Source: Gordonia spumicola (GTDB lineage Bacteria > Actinomycetota > Actinomycetes > Mycobacteriales > Mycobacteriaceae). From it: 64,000 bases of DNA. Under the pieces are notes generated by a model that was given only the letters and a program-made list of their open reading frames with translations, made no database searches and was not told the DNA's origin. How positions within the stretch are numbered: position 1 is the stretch's first letter; every line of letters starts with the position of its first letter. Position numbers and translations under genes: made by a program. The stretch covers positions 558,001-622,000 of the forward strand of contig NZ_BJOV01000002.1 of NCBI RefSeq assembly GCF_009932475.1, in the 5' to 3' direction. This document shows, one piece after another, positions 8,204 through 21,212 of this stretch.

Positions 8204-9387
8204 GCGCACCGAGCCCCGCGACGTCGTGGACCACGATCCGGCTGATCGCGTCCCGCGAGATCTCCACCCGAGTCCGCACCCGATCGTTCATCGTCACCAA
8301 CGTGATCATGCTGCTGGTGGCTGTCGTCGGCTGCCTCGTGGCGTCGCATTTCGTCGGCAAGGACGACCACGAGGTGCAGACCGTCGCCACGCAGGGTGTC
8401 AGCGCCGCCGCGAAGTCGGCGATCACCGAGACCGGAAAGCAGTTGGGGGTCACGCTGCGACTCGTCGACGCGTCCGACGCACGCGCGCAGGCCGCCGACG
8501 GCGACGTGACCGCCGCGATCGTCGCCCAGCCGGACGGAACGCTGCGCGTCTTCTCCGAGGACTCCCTCGACACCGACGTCGAAGCCTCCATCAAGAGCGG
8601 CGTCTCGTCGTCCGCCGTCGCCGCGGCGCTGCAGAAGGCCGGAGTCGACCCGGCGAGCGTGCAACGGCAGGCGACGGTCACCCTCGAGCGGACGAAGGAC
8701 GTGCCGCCCGCGCAAGGCGAGCGCGTCGCGCTGTCGTATGTGGGAACGGTCCTGATGTTCCTGGTGATCTTCGGCGGCGGCATGGCGGTCGCCGTCGGCG
8801 TGGTCGAGGAGAAGGTGTCGCGGATCGTCGAGATCCTCCTCGCCACCGTCAAACCGTCTCAACTGCTGTGGGGCAAGATCCTCGGCATCGGCGTCGTGCA
8901 GATCATCTCGACGCTGGCCCTGGCTGCGGTCGGGCTGATCACCGCCAGGGCGACGGGCCTGCTGACGATCCCCGACGTCGCCTATTCGATGGTCGGGGTG
9001 TCGGCGATCTGGCTGTTGCTCGGCTTCCTGTTCTTCTCCGCCCTGTACGCCGCGACCGGTGCGATGGTGTCCCGCCAGGAGGAGATCAACAGCGCCGCGT
9101 GGCCGCTGATGATCGTCGCGATGGGCACCATGTACTCCGGCATCTTCGGCATCAGCGCACCCGACTCGTCCGTCATGCGCGTGCTCGCGTGGATCCCGCC
9201 GTTCTCGTCGACCGTCGTCCCGATGCGCGTCGCCACCGGCTACGCCGACTGGATGGAAGTCGCCGGATCGGCGCTGATCATGGCCGCCGTGACGGCCCTC
9301 GCCGTCTGGATCTCCGGCCGGATCTACCGCCGCTCGGTCCTCATGACGGGCTCGCGCGTCTCCTGGAAGAAGGCGCTGGGGCGCTGA
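8200..9387 (+). CDS. ABC-2 type permease (NatB/YhaP-like)
   Basis: 395 residues. One N-terminal membrane helix (IVTNVIMLLVAVVGCLVAS) is followed by a ~150-residue extracytoplasmic region. Five or more helices from about residue 180 onward follow, beginning with SYVGTVLMFLVIFGGG and the conserved EEKVSRIVEILLATVKP loop of ABC-2 permeases. It forms the membrane channel for the ATPase encoded immediately upstream. GTG 8200 overlaps the ATPase stop, so translation is coupled. The exported substrate is not evident and no immunity or biosynthetic gene is adjacent. Confidence 0.88.
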   Translation: MSAPSPATSWTTIRLIASREISTRVRTRSFIVTNVIMLLVAVVGCLVASHFVGKDDHEVQTVATQGVSAAAKSAITETGKQLGVTLRLVDASDARAQAADGDVTAAIVAQPDGTLRVFSEDSLDTDVEASIKSGVSSSAVAAALQKAGVDPASVQRQATVTLERTKDVPPAQGERVALSYVGTVLMFLVIFGGGMAVAVGVVEEKVSRIVEILLATVKPSQLLWGKILGIGVVQIISTLALAAVGLITARATGLLTIPDVAYSMVGVSAIWLLLGFLFFSALYAATGAMVSRQEEINSAAWPLMIVAMGTMYSGIFGISAPDSSVMRVLAWIPPFSSTVVPMRVATGYADWMEVAGSALIMAAVTALAVWISGRIYRRSVLMTGSRVSWKKALGR

Positions 9388-9441
9388 CTCGAACGATCTG
9401 CAGCCGAGCGATCCCTCCGCGATCGTTCACGCTCGCGCAAT

Positions 9442-9543
9442 GTTCCCCGATTGAGCCACTTTGGCCGGAGATCGACCTCGAAACCGCGAAATCGGGGAAC
9501 CTACGGTCCTTCCTGCTCCTTGAGCGAGCGTGCGAGTCGAAAA
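9442..9543. repeat. Inverted repeat enclosing one dispersed repeat copy, with a further copy downstream
   Basis: An 11-bp perfect inverted repeat (GTTCCCCGATT at 9442-9452, AATCGGGGAAC at 9490-9500) encloses repeat copy 2 (TTGAGCC...CTCGAAACC, 9451-9485). Copy 3 (TTGAGCG...GTCGAAAA) follows at 9520-9543. The region lies between the convergent ABC permease and merR-type genes and may end transcription from both sides. Confidence 0.45.
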
Positions 9544-9582
9544 GCGTCACCCACGCGCCATCCGTGCCAGGCGGCCGCGCGA

Positions 9583-9930
9583 TCAACCTCCGGTCAGACG
9601 GTCGATGCCTGCTCGCGTTCGATCGATGCGTGCGGCGGCGTCGTCGAGACGTGCCGACACCTCGTCCAGCCGGTCACGCAGTGCCGGGCACATCGCGACG
9701 GACATCCGGTCGCTCCCCGACTCCACGCAGTCCAGGTACTGCCGGATCGTCGCGGTGTTGAGACCGGCCTCGATCATCAGACGGATGCGGGCCACGGTGC
9801 CGACGTCCTCGGGACCGTAGTCCCGATAGCCGCTCGACGTCCGCGACGGTTCGAGCAGGCCCTCGTCCTCGTAGTGTCGGAGCACACGCGCCGTGACCCC
9901 GGCACGTTCTGCGAACTCGCCTATTCTCAT
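9583..9930 (-). CDS. MerR-family transcriptional regulator
   Basis: The 115-residue protein opens with the MerR winged-helix motif (MRIGEFAERAGVTARVLRHYEDEGLL), followed by PSRTSSGYRDYG and a coiled-coil dimerisation helix to the end. It lacks a large effector domain and has a single Cys (MCPALRD), so a metal- or thiol-sensing role is possible but not shown. It diverges from the serine hydrolase gene at 9999. The 68-bp intergenic DNA carries a classical MerR promoter with an over-long spacer, so the hydrolase is the likely target. Confidence 0.88.
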   Translation of the reverse strand: MRIGEFAERAGVTARVLRHYEDEGLLEPSRTSSGYRDYGPEDVGTVARIRLMIEAGLNTATIRQYLDCVESGSDRMSVAMCPALRDRLDEVSARLDDAAARIDRTRAGIDRLTGG

Positions 9931-9960
9931 GGACTCCCCCGTATCCGCGTCGCCGTCGGC

Positions 9961-9998
9961 TTGACCTTCACGCCGACGTCAATCCCTACCGTCAGAGT
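9961..9998 (+). promoter_or_regulatory. MerR-type promoter with 20-bp spacer and internal dyad; leaderless
   Basis: TTGACC (9961-9966) and TACCGT (9987-9992) are separated by 20 bp, the hallmark of MerR-controlled promoters that need the activator to realign the -35 and -10. Inside lies the dyad TTGAC-N12-GTCAA (9961-9982). The -10 is 6 nt from ATG 9999, so the hydrolase mRNA should be leaderless. Confidence 0.65.
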
Positions 9999-10571
9999 AT
10001 GAGCAACGACCGCGTGATCATCGTCCACGGCTTCGGCGCGGGCGTCGACGACCATTGGTTCCCCTGGCTCGCCGACACCGTCGGCGCCGAGAGGATCGCA
10101 CTCCCCGAATCCAAGAACCCCCGTGAAGAGCGATGGACGTCCACCCTGGTCGACGCCTTCGGGGACGTCGACGAGAAGACGACGATCGTCGCGCACAGCC
10201 TCGGCTGCATCGCATCGATACGGGCGTTGGGCGCGACGCTGTCACCGGATGATCGCCTGGGTGGATTCGTGGCGGTGGCTCCGTTCGCGCGCATGCTGCG
10301 GCCGGTGGGCGAACCCGACCTCGACGCGTTCATCGAGTCCGGCCTGCCGGACTTCGTCTCGGGGATCGACGTGGCGGCGGTCGGTCGCCAGATCATCGAC
10401 CGACACGTGCTCCGGTCGACCGACGACCCGGTGGTCGACGCCGCCGCGTCGGACGAGTTCGCCGACCTGCTCGGAACGTCGACGCTCGTCGTTCCCGATG
10501 CGGGCCACTTCCTCGCCGACGACGGGGTGACCCGGCTCGACGAAGTCCGACGGCTCATTCGCCTGCACTGA
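9999..10571 (+). CDS. RBBP9/YdeN-family alpha/beta serine hydrolase
   Basis: The 190-residue protein has the small alpha/beta hydrolase layout of the RBBP9/YdeN family. IIVHGFGAG forms the oxyanion region, VAHSLGC places the nucleophile at Ser67, and DAGHF places the catalytic His at about 170. The likely acid is an Asp before the last helix. Members cleave esters or amides of unknown natural substrate in the cytosol. It is divergent from a MerR regulator and sits behind a MerR-type promoter, so it may answer an inducing compound. No signal peptide is present. Confidence 0.85.
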   Translation: MSNDRVIIVHGFGAGVDDHWFPWLADTVGAERIALPESKNPREERWTSTLVDAFGDVDEKTTIVAHSLGCIASIRALGATLSPDDRLGGFVAVAPFARMLRPVGEPDLDAFIESGLPDFVSGIDVAAVGRQIIDRHVLRSTDDPVVDAAASDEFADLLGTSTLVVPDAGHFLADDGVTRLDEVRRLIRLH

Positions 10572-10678
10572 ACGAACGTCGCGCAACGCCGCCGACGCGC
10601 TGCGAGATCAGCCGACCGACCGCCACTCGGTATGCCGTCTCCCGACAGTCCGCACCGACCTCAGCCCGGTTGCGGGCG

Positions 10679-11143
10679 TCACAGTCCGGCACCTTCCACC
10701 TGAACACGCATACCCGGCGTGATGCCGTGGCGGGCGACGGTGCCGTCCGCCATTTCGACGACGAACGTCGACGGGGACGACGGCGTGTAGATCGTCTTCG
10801 GGTAGCTGCTCGGCTGAGCGCTCCGCAGGACGTCGACCACGCTCATCCGGTCATCGAGCCACATGATGTCGATCGGATACGCCATGTCCTTCATCCAGAC
10901 TCCGGCCGAGCCGCGCGCGGGCAGGACGAACAACATCGCTTCGTCCGGGGCGAGCGACGCGGTCCCGGACAGGCCGCGCTCGAGTTCGGAGGCCGTGCGC
11001 GCGACCCTCAGGTCGAATGTCGCTCCCGCGACGACCATCGTCGGTTCGCCGGGCACAGGCTTCTCCTGTCCACAGCCCGACACCGCGGTGACCAGCATCA
11101 CCGCGGCTACCAGACTGAGCGCCCACCTGACGAAGCTGCCCAT
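10679..11143 (-). CDS. DUF192 lipoprotein
   Basis: 154 residues. The N-terminus is a lipoprotein signal (SFVRWALSLVAAVMLVTAVSGC) with lipobox VSGC, so Cys24 is the probable lipidated residue. The rest is a DUF192 domain, with the typical stretch ERGLSGTASLAPDEAMLF, VWMKDMAYPIDIMWLD and the closing G-rich loop. DUF192 proteins are secreted or membrane-anchored and of unknown function. It follows the sortase gene on the same strand by 6 nt, suggesting a shared surface-related operon with the Thr/Pro-rich protein. Confidence 0.85.
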   Translation of the reverse strand: MGSFVRWALSLVAAVMLVTAVSGCGQEKPVPGEPTMVVAGATFDLRVARTASELERGLSGTASLAPDEAMLFVLPARGSAGVWMKDMAYPIDIMWLDDRMSVVDVLRSAQPSSYPKTIYTPSSPSTFVVEMADGTVARHGITPGMRVQVEGAGL

Positions 11144-11149
11144 CGACGG

Positions 11150-11826
11150 TCAGCCCCGCCGAGGCTCGGCGAACACGACGATGTTGTCGACGCTGGCGTC
11201 TACGGCGGAGTCGAAGCGTCCACCACAGGTCACCAGCGCGATCCCGGAGCCCTTCGGCGCGGACGTCAGTGCCTTGTTGAGCGCCGAGGGATCCGACTTC
11301 GGGATGTCGGCGACGACCCGAGTGACGGAGAACTCGACAGCCTCTCCCGACGCCGCGGTGACGACGATCGTGTCGCCGTTCCGCATCCGGGAGATGTCGT
11401 TGAACACGCCGGGCCCACCGACCTGGGTGTGCCCGAGGATCACTGCCATTCCGTCCGAGCCGGGCCGCGGCCCGTCGGACCACCAGGTGGTGTCCATCAT
11501 GTCCGTCGGCACACCGAAGCTCGGCACATCGCGGCCGAGGAACTTCGCGTATTCCATCACCGTGCCCTTGGGTTCCACACGCGCGGACACCTGCAGCGAC
11601 GGAATCGCGATCGTCGCGGGCACCACTCCCCCCGTCGAGGAGGGCGGCACGACGGAAGGCATCGAACCGTGTCGGCCGGTGCGCTCTGTTCGGCACGCGG
11701 GAGCACCCCGGTGGCGAAGAGCACGCCGATCACGACCGCGAGGACGGCACACAGCCCGACGATCACGCCGGCGACACGGCGCCGCACTCCCCGCTTCTCA
11801 GTGGTGGATTCCGAATTCATCTTCAC
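11150..11826 (-). pseudogene. Class F sortase gene split by a frameshift
   Basis: One frame from ATG 11826 encodes the expected N-terminus: a basic stretch and a membrane helix (VAGVIVGLCAVLAVVIGVLF). A second frame encodes the complete sortase domain with VILGHTQ (catalytic His) and LVTCGGRFD (catalytic Cys). The frames meet near 11663-11680, where one base appears to be missing. No slippery heptamer is visible. A start at ATG 11662 (MPSVVPPSS) would give a catalytic domain with no membrane anchor. Class F sortases are transpeptidases at the actinobacterial surface. Whether this is a true mutation or a sequencing error cannot be decided from one sequence; the active-site residues are intact, which favours a recent event. 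Confidence 0.75.
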
Positions 11827-11855
11827 ATTCCCCGTCGACGCTCAGCCAGAGATCT

Positions 11856-12299
11856 CTAGCCGGTCGCGGCCTGAAGCGGGTAGGTCACGACGCCGCTCGG
11901 GTACGGCGCGGTCGGAACGATTCGCGGGACGACGACAACGGTGGTCGACGGCGGGTTCTGGCTGGTGGTGACCGTCGTGGTCGGCGCGATCTTGGTGACG
12001 GTGACCGTCGTCGGAGCGGGCGTCGTCGGCTTGGTCGTCGGTGCGGTGGTCGTCGGCTCCGTCGTCGGCGCGGTAGTCGTCGGCTCCGTGGTCGGCGCAG
12101 TGGTCGTCGGCTCCGTGGTCGGCGCGGTGGTCGTCGGCTCGGTGGTCGTCGGGTCCGGAGGACGGAGGGACGGGTCCGAAGCGGTCGATCCGTCTGAACA
12201 CGGGTAGGTCACGATCTGAGCGGAGGCCACGCCTGCCGAGGAAATGAGGGCTGCACCGAGAATCGTCGCGACGAGAACCGGGCGGATGGAGTACTTCAT
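11856..12299 (-). CDS. Secreted Thr/Pro-rich repeat protein
   Basis: 147 residues. A Sec signal peptide (PVLVATILGAALISSAGVASA) is followed by IVTYPCSDGS. A low-complexity Thr/Pro/Glu region then contains four copies of a 9-residue unit (EPTTTAPTT) at about residues 52-87, and the protein ends in GVVTYPLQAATG. VTYP occurs at both ends of the mature protein. There is no recognisable LPXTG motif, although a class F sortase is encoded just downstream. Such extended Thr/Pro stalks are typical of cell-wall or surface-displayed proteins and are often O-mannosylated in actinobacteria. No known family is recognised. Confidence 0.7.
   Translation of the reverse strand: MKYSIRPVLVATILGAALISSAGVASAQIVTYPCSDGSTASDPSLRPPDPTTTEPTTTAPTTEPTTTAPTTEPTTTAPTTEPTTTAPTTKPTTPAPTTVTVTKIAPTTTVTTSQNPPSTTVVVVPRIVPTAPYPSGVVTYPLQAATG
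12040..12147. repeat. Four tandem 27-bp repeats within the Thr/Pro-rich gene
   Basis: Units start at 12040, 12067, 12094 and 12121, each about GGCGCGGTGGTCGTCGGCTC then CGTGGTC on the plus strand, differing by one to three bases. Each encodes nine residues (EPTTTAPTT) on the minus strand. The unit length is a multiple of three, so copy-number change would keep the frame. Confidence 0.85.
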
Positions 12300-12750
12300 G
12301 GTGTGACAGCTTTGCGCGCAACGCTGCTTCGCTAATCTTCAGCAACTACCAGTCTGAATATAGCCAGCAGCCCCCCAACAAGTCTGCGCATCGGCAAAGA
12401 ATGGATTGGCACAGAATTAACGTTCTCACCCATAATATTTCCGACATTTCGCTTGTCGATAGAGGCCGTCGATGCACAGAAACGTTCACGGTGCGAGTCG
12501 CGACATCTCCGCTTCTGAGCAAGAAACCACGCCGCGAGGTCAATGCACAACACGCACTCCAATGGAGAATGCGGTGACGCCCGTCACAGCCTGGGCCAGC
12601 GCGTCTCCGATTCGACGGACACCCGGATCTCGCTCCAGCCCAGGTGCTGCCGCCTCGACATCGGCTCCGATATCGCATCTCCACTCCCCTCGACACAGGC
12701 CACCGCCGGGCTCAATCACCAGCGGAGAAACGGGCCGCACAAACGACGAA
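12300..12750. other. Gene-poor region, AT-richer than its surroundings
   Basis: About 450 bp separate the Thr/Pro-rich gene from the gltD terminator. Bases 12340-12480 are clearly AT-richer than the flanks and contain hexamers such as TAATAT, so they could hold the promoter for the Thr/Pro/sortase/DUF192 genes. Short ORFs on both strands lack ribosome sites and family features. I see no RNA gene or repeat here. Confidence 0.4.
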
Positions 12751-12780
12751 AGGCGGCCCGACGTCGTTGTCGGACCGCCT
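12751..12780 (-). terminator. Terminator hairpin after gltD
   Basis: AGGCGGCCCGAC and GTCGGACCGCCT pair over 12 positions with one mismatch around a 6-nt loop. The hairpin is 24 bp beyond the gltD stop on the minus strand, followed by a moderately T-rich stretch. Confidence 0.65.
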
Positions 12781-12803
12781 CTCGGAGCGGAGGAGCGCTC
12801 TGG

Positions 12804-14250
12804 TTAGCGCTGAGCGACCATCGTGGGGACGATGGGGGCGGGCAGGAGGGTGGAGCCGGTGAGGTACCGGTCGGCTGCCGAAGCGGCCGAGCGGCCCTCC
12901 GCGATCGCCCACACGATCAGCGACTGTCCACGCCCCGCGTCGCCCGCGACGAACACGCCGGGCAGGCCGACGGCGCCGAAGTCGTCACCGCGGGCGACAT
13001 TGCCGCGCGGATCGTAGGTGACGCCCAGCTTGTCGAGCAGGTCGCTCCGCTCCGGCCCGACGAAGCCCATCGCGAGGAGGACGAGTTCGGCTTCCAGCTC
13101 GAAGTCGCTGCCCTCCACCTTCTGGAAACGTCCGCCGACCATCTTCACCTCGTGGGCCTTCAGGCTCGTGACCTTGCCGTCGACACCCGTGAACTCCTCG
13201 GTGTTCACGCTGTACACGCGGTCGCCGCCCTCCTCATGGGCGGACGCGACGCGGTACATCAGCGGGTACGTCGGCCACGGGGTCGACTCGGCGCGCTCGA
13301 TCGGAGGCTTCGGCATGATCTCGAACTGGTGCACGGCCTTCGCGCCCTGACGCAGCGACGTGCCGAGGCAGTCGGCTCCGGTGTCACCGCCGCCGATGAT
13401 GACGACGTTCTTGCCCGCGGCCGTGATCTGGCCGTCGACGACGTCGCCGTGCTGCACGCGGTTGGCCTGCGGCAGGAACTCCATCGCCTGGTGGATGCCG
13501 TCGAGGTCACGGCCCGGAACCGGCAGATCGCGGCCGATCGTCGAACCGTTCGCGAGGATCACCGCGTCGAAGTCGGAGCGCAGCTCGTCGACGGTCACGT
13601 CGACACCCACGTTGACGCCCGCGCGGAAGACGGTGCCCTCGGCCTCCATCTGCTCCAGGCGACGGTCGATGAACCGCTTCTCCATCTTGAACTCGGGGAT
13701 GCCGTAGCGCAGCAGACCACCGATGCGGTCGGCCCGCTCGAAGACCGTCACGTCGTGACCGGCCCGCGTCAGCTGCTGTGCGGCGGCCAGACCGGCAGGC
13801 CCCGACCCGACGACGGCGACCTTCTTGCCCGTCTTCTCCGACGGCAGGACGGGCCGCACCGCGTCGTCGTCGAACGCCTTCTCGATCAGCTCTACCTCGA
13901 CCTGCTTGATCGTGACGGCGGGCTGGTTGATGCCGAGCACGCACGACGCCTCACACGGCGCCGGGCACAGGCGACCGGTGAACTCCGGGAAGTTGTTCGT
14001 CGCGTGCAGTCGCTCGATGCCCGCGTCCCACCGGTCCTTGTAGACGAGGTCGTTCCACTCGGGGATCAGGTTGCCCAGCGGGCAACCGTTGTGGCAGAAC
14101 GGGATTCCGCAGTCCATGCAACGGCTGGCCTGTGTCTTGAGGGTGGACTTGTCGAAGTCGTTGTAGACCTCTTTCCAGTCCATCAGGCGCAGGTCAACCG
14201 GCCGACGGGTCGGCGTCTCGCGCTCGGTGTGCTTCAGAAAACCTCGGGTG

Positions 14251-14258
<8 letters not shown>
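12804..14258 (-). CDS. gltD: Glutamate synthase [NADPH] small (beta) subunit
   Basis: 484 residues, normal length. It passes electrons from NADPH through FAD and Fe-S clusters to the large subunit. Seen in order: N-terminal cluster cysteines ([17 protein letters not shown] and CPAPCEASC), the FAD fold [15 protein letters not shown], the NADPH fold [12 protein letters not shown] and the C-terminal FAD contact [14 protein letters not shown]. The start overlaps the gltB stop by 8 nt, so the subunits are translationally coupled. With gltB it makes two glutamates from glutamine and 2-oxoglutarate. Confidence 0.97.
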
Positions 14259-18888
<4,630 letters not shown>

Positions 18889-18998
18889 TCCTGCACGCGA
18901 CGCTGCGTACTGTTCGTACTTCTGGAGAACCCGGTTCTCGACGTGGAGCTGCACGTCCCGGGGATTCAGCGTCGTTGCTGGCCCTTGCCCGGCGATCG

Positions 18999-19025
18999 GT
19001 CACAATCGCGTTTCGGGCAAGTTAA
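18999..19025 (-). promoter_or_regulatory. GlnR-like nitrogen-control box upstream of gltBD
   Basis: Reading the minus strand, TTAAC-N6-GAAAC-N6-GTGAC occurs at 19025-18999. This agrees with the actinobacterial GlnR pattern gTnAc-N6-GaAAc, repeated at 6-nt intervals, with one mismatch in the first half-site. Its place upstream of a nitrogen-assimilation operon makes chance less likely. Confidence 0.55.
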
Positions 19026-19071
19026 GTAGGCCAATTGTCGCACGTCCGCGCCCTACCGCGCAAAAAAGTCC

Positions 19072-19084
19072 TACAGTCCCAGAT
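19072..19084 (+). promoter_or_regulatory. Leaderless promoter of the HSL esterase, -10 TACAGT
   Basis: TACAGT (19072-19077) is followed by 7 nt and GTG 19085. It would give a leaderless GTG-initiated mRNA. There is no ribosome site before this GTG. Confidence 0.5.
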
Positions 19085-20083
19085 GTGAGCTTGCTCAACG
19101 ATTCCCCTGGGGCCCGCGGCTCGCTGAGGGCCCGCGCGTTCAACGGCTACGTGACCCTCGCGTCGCGGCCGATGATGGCGGTCCTCGGACGCGGCGCCAC
19201 CGTCGCGCCGACCCTCCTCACGGCGGCGCGGCCCGGCGTCAACCGCGGACTGTCCGCGATCTCGCCGGTTCCCCGCGGCACGCGGATCACCCAGGTCCGA
19301 GAGTTCTCCGGCGACGGCCGCGTGTACGGCGAGTGGGTCCACGAGCACGACGTGTACGGCGGCCGGGTCCCCGATCCGTCGACCGGCCGCAAGGTCATCT
19401 ACTACATCCACGGCAGCGGATACGTGATCTGCTCGTCGCGGACCCACCGCGGTCTCGTCGCCCGGCTGGGTCGTCGCGCCGGGATGGGCGCGTTCAGCGT
19501 CGACTACCGTCTCGGCCCCGAATACCGCTGGCCGCTCGGCGGGGACGATGCGATCCGCGGCTACCGATGGCTGCTCGACCAGGGCTTCGACGGGTCGCAG
19601 ATCGTCATCGCGGGCGACTCCGCGGGCGGTCACCTCGCCCTCGACCTCCTCGCGGCGAATCACCGCGACGGCGTCGCCCAGCCGTCGGCGATGGTCCTGT
19701 TCTCCCCGCTCTACGACCCGTCGTTCCAGCTCGCGTGCGCGCTCGAGGAGTCGGGGGTCAAGGACCCGATCATCAACGCGCGCGCCGCGACCGGCTTCTT
19801 GCGCATGTACACCGGGGACGCCGACCCCGACCACCCCCGCATGCGCGTGCGGCTGTCCCCCGACATGACGCTCCCCCGCACCCTCATCCAGGTGGGCGCC
19901 CGCGAGGTGATGGCCGACGACGCCCGCGCCATCGACCGCGTCATCCGGGAAGCCGGCGGCGAGGCGACGCTGCAGGAATGGCCCGCCCAAGGGCACGTCT
20001 TCCAGATGTTCCCCTACTTCACACCCGAATCGCGCCGCGCCGTCCACGAGGCTGCGGCCTTCCTGGCCTCCCCCGATCACTGA
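19085..20083 (+). CDS. Hormone-sensitive-lipase family alpha/beta hydrolase (esterase/lipase)
   Basis: 332 residues with the HSL (family IV) signatures: the oxyanion motif IHGSGYV (an HGG variant, 108-114), the nucleophile elbow GDSAGG (Ser179), a catalytic Asp region near REVMADDARAID, and the His of AQGHVFQMF near residue 303. Relatives are the Lip esterases of mycobacteria that cleave short or medium acyl esters. No clear signal peptide is seen, so it is probably cytosolic or peripheral. It diverges from gltBD. GTG 19085 was chosen because it sits 7 nt after TACAGT; upstream in-frame sequence reads through the gltB promoter. Confidence 0.88.
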   Translation: MSLLNDSPGARGSLRARAFNGYVTLASRPMMAVLGRGATVAPTLLTAARPGVNRGLSAISPVPRGTRITQVREFSGDGRVYGEWVHEHDVYGGRVPDPSTGRKVIYYIHGSGYVICSSRTHRGLVARLGRRAGMGAFSVDYRLGPEYRWPLGGDDAIRGYRWLLDQGFDGSQIVIAGDSAGGHLALDLLAANHRDGVAQPSAMVLFSPLYDPSFQLACALEESGVKDPIINARAATGFLRMYTGDADPDHPRMRVRLSPDMTLPRTLIQVGAREVMADDARAIDRVIREAGGEATLQEWPAQGHVFQMFPYFTPESRRAVHEAAAFLASPDH

Positions 20084-20213
20084 GCGACGGGCTGCGACTC
20101 CCGGCATATGTGGAAGGACGTCGCCCGGTCTGCAGCGATTAATCCGGTTGTCACAGGTCCGGTCATACCAGTGTCGCGGCTGGGCACACGGCCACCATCG
20201 CCCAGTTGAACAC

Positions 20214-21209
20214 TTAAGGAGTGATGCGAGCCTCACGTTGTGCGTTGGTCGGCCATCCTTCGACGACGCCGTGAGCAAGCCATCGCCCAGAGTCGTCACG
20301 GCGCAGGGCGAGAACGCGGAAGTCGCTGACTGCGAAATCACCGAACGCTCGCAAGACCGGGTGGTCGTCGCTGCCGCGGATGAACTTGACGTAGACGACG
20401 TCGTCGAACTCGAGGTGCTCGTGGACGCCCGTGGTCAGCGAATACCCGTGCAAGGAGTCCGCAGTGCGATCGAGGTCCCAGTCCTCGACATCGTGAGTCA
20501 GTGCGGCTATGGCATTGGGGAACTCGGCGCGATGCTGCAGGCTGGTGAACCAAAGGCAAGCGGCACTTGCTGGATCGAAGAGCGCGGTGGCGGGGTCATA
20601 GTCCAGCGGCAGTCGGCTTGAGTCGACGATCTCCAGGAGCGAGACCGTCGAGAACTCGGCAGTGACAGCGGCACCGAACTCGGGAGCGACCTGGTGGAGC
20701 GCGTCGGCGAGGGCAAGGATCGTCCGCGGTGGACGCTTGTTGCGTTCGGTCACCGCGGACATCGCGGCGAAGACGGCCTCTGGGTCGAGGTCGAGCTGGT
20801 CCAGAAGAAACTCATCGGCGCTGAGAATCTCGACGCCGTGTGGCTCGCACGCGCGCGCCGGGAAGTCCTTGGTGTTGTCGGTGACGATCAGTGCAGCGCC
20901 TGATGCCACCGCGGCAGCCAGCACGTGGCGATCCTTGCGGTCGTTGGTCATCGCCTTGACGAGCTTGGCGTATCCGGCGGCGTGGTCTACTGCATGCGGG
21001 AACGCTCGCTGCATCTGAGCCAGTCGGTGGTCGGCCTGAGCAGAGGTCAGGCCAAGTTTCTTGATCAGGTTGCGGTGAACCTCGTCCAGGATGTCGGGAG
21101 TCCAGACAGGGGTGAACAACTCGTTGTCGGCGAGAGTGAGCAGCAGGTTGTTGAGGTTCTGCGGAATCATCACACAGGCGTCGAGGACGACGCGGAACGA
21201 GGAGGGCAC
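20214..21209 (-). CDS. PIN-domain ribonuclease, probable toxin of a TA pair
   Basis: 331 residues, far longer than a typical VapC (~130). The first ~150 are a PIN fold with acidic residues in VVLDACVMIP (Asp9), DEVHRN, DRKDRHVLAAAV and IVTDNTKDFP, the usual metal-binding set of PIN nucleases. The remaining ~180 residues are a separate C-terminal domain I do not recognise. The start lies 3 nt after the stop of an excisionase-type HTH gene, an arrangement like antitoxin-toxin operons. Predicted to cleave RNA. The pair sits between unrelated housekeeping-type genes, as mobile TA modules often do. Confidence 0.8.
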   Translation of the reverse strand: MPSSFRVVLDACVMIPQNLNNLLLTLADNELFTPVWTPDILDEVHRNLIKKLGLTSAQADHRLAQMQRAFPHAVDHAAGYAKLVKAMTNDRKDRHVLAAAVASGAALIVTDNTKDFPARACEPHGVEILSADEFLLDQLDLDPEAVFAAMSAVTERNKRPPRTILALADALHQVAPEFGAAVTAEFSTVSLLEIVDSSRLPLDYDPATALFDPASAACLWFTSLQHRAEFPNAIAALTHDVEDWDLDRTADSLHGYSLTTGVHEHLEFDDVVYVKFIRGSDDHPVLRAFGDFAVSDFRVLALRRDDSGRWLAHGVVEGWPTNAQREARITP

Positions 21210-21212
21210 CCG

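Noticed and set aside
11660..11680. Programmed frameshift in the sortase gene
   Set aside because: No slippery heptamer or downstream stem was found at the junction; mutation or sequencing error is simpler.
12040..12147. CRISPR-like direct repeats
   Set aside because: The units are head-to-tail with no spacers and encode a Thr/Pro peptide repeat.
12540..12740. 66-codon minus-strand ORF in the gap before gltD
   Set aside because: It starts at GTG without a ribosome site and shows no family or codon-bias support.
20084..20213. Attachment site or tRNA remnant beside the TA pair
   Set aside because: No tRNA-like fold or direct repeat flanking the pair could be found by eye.
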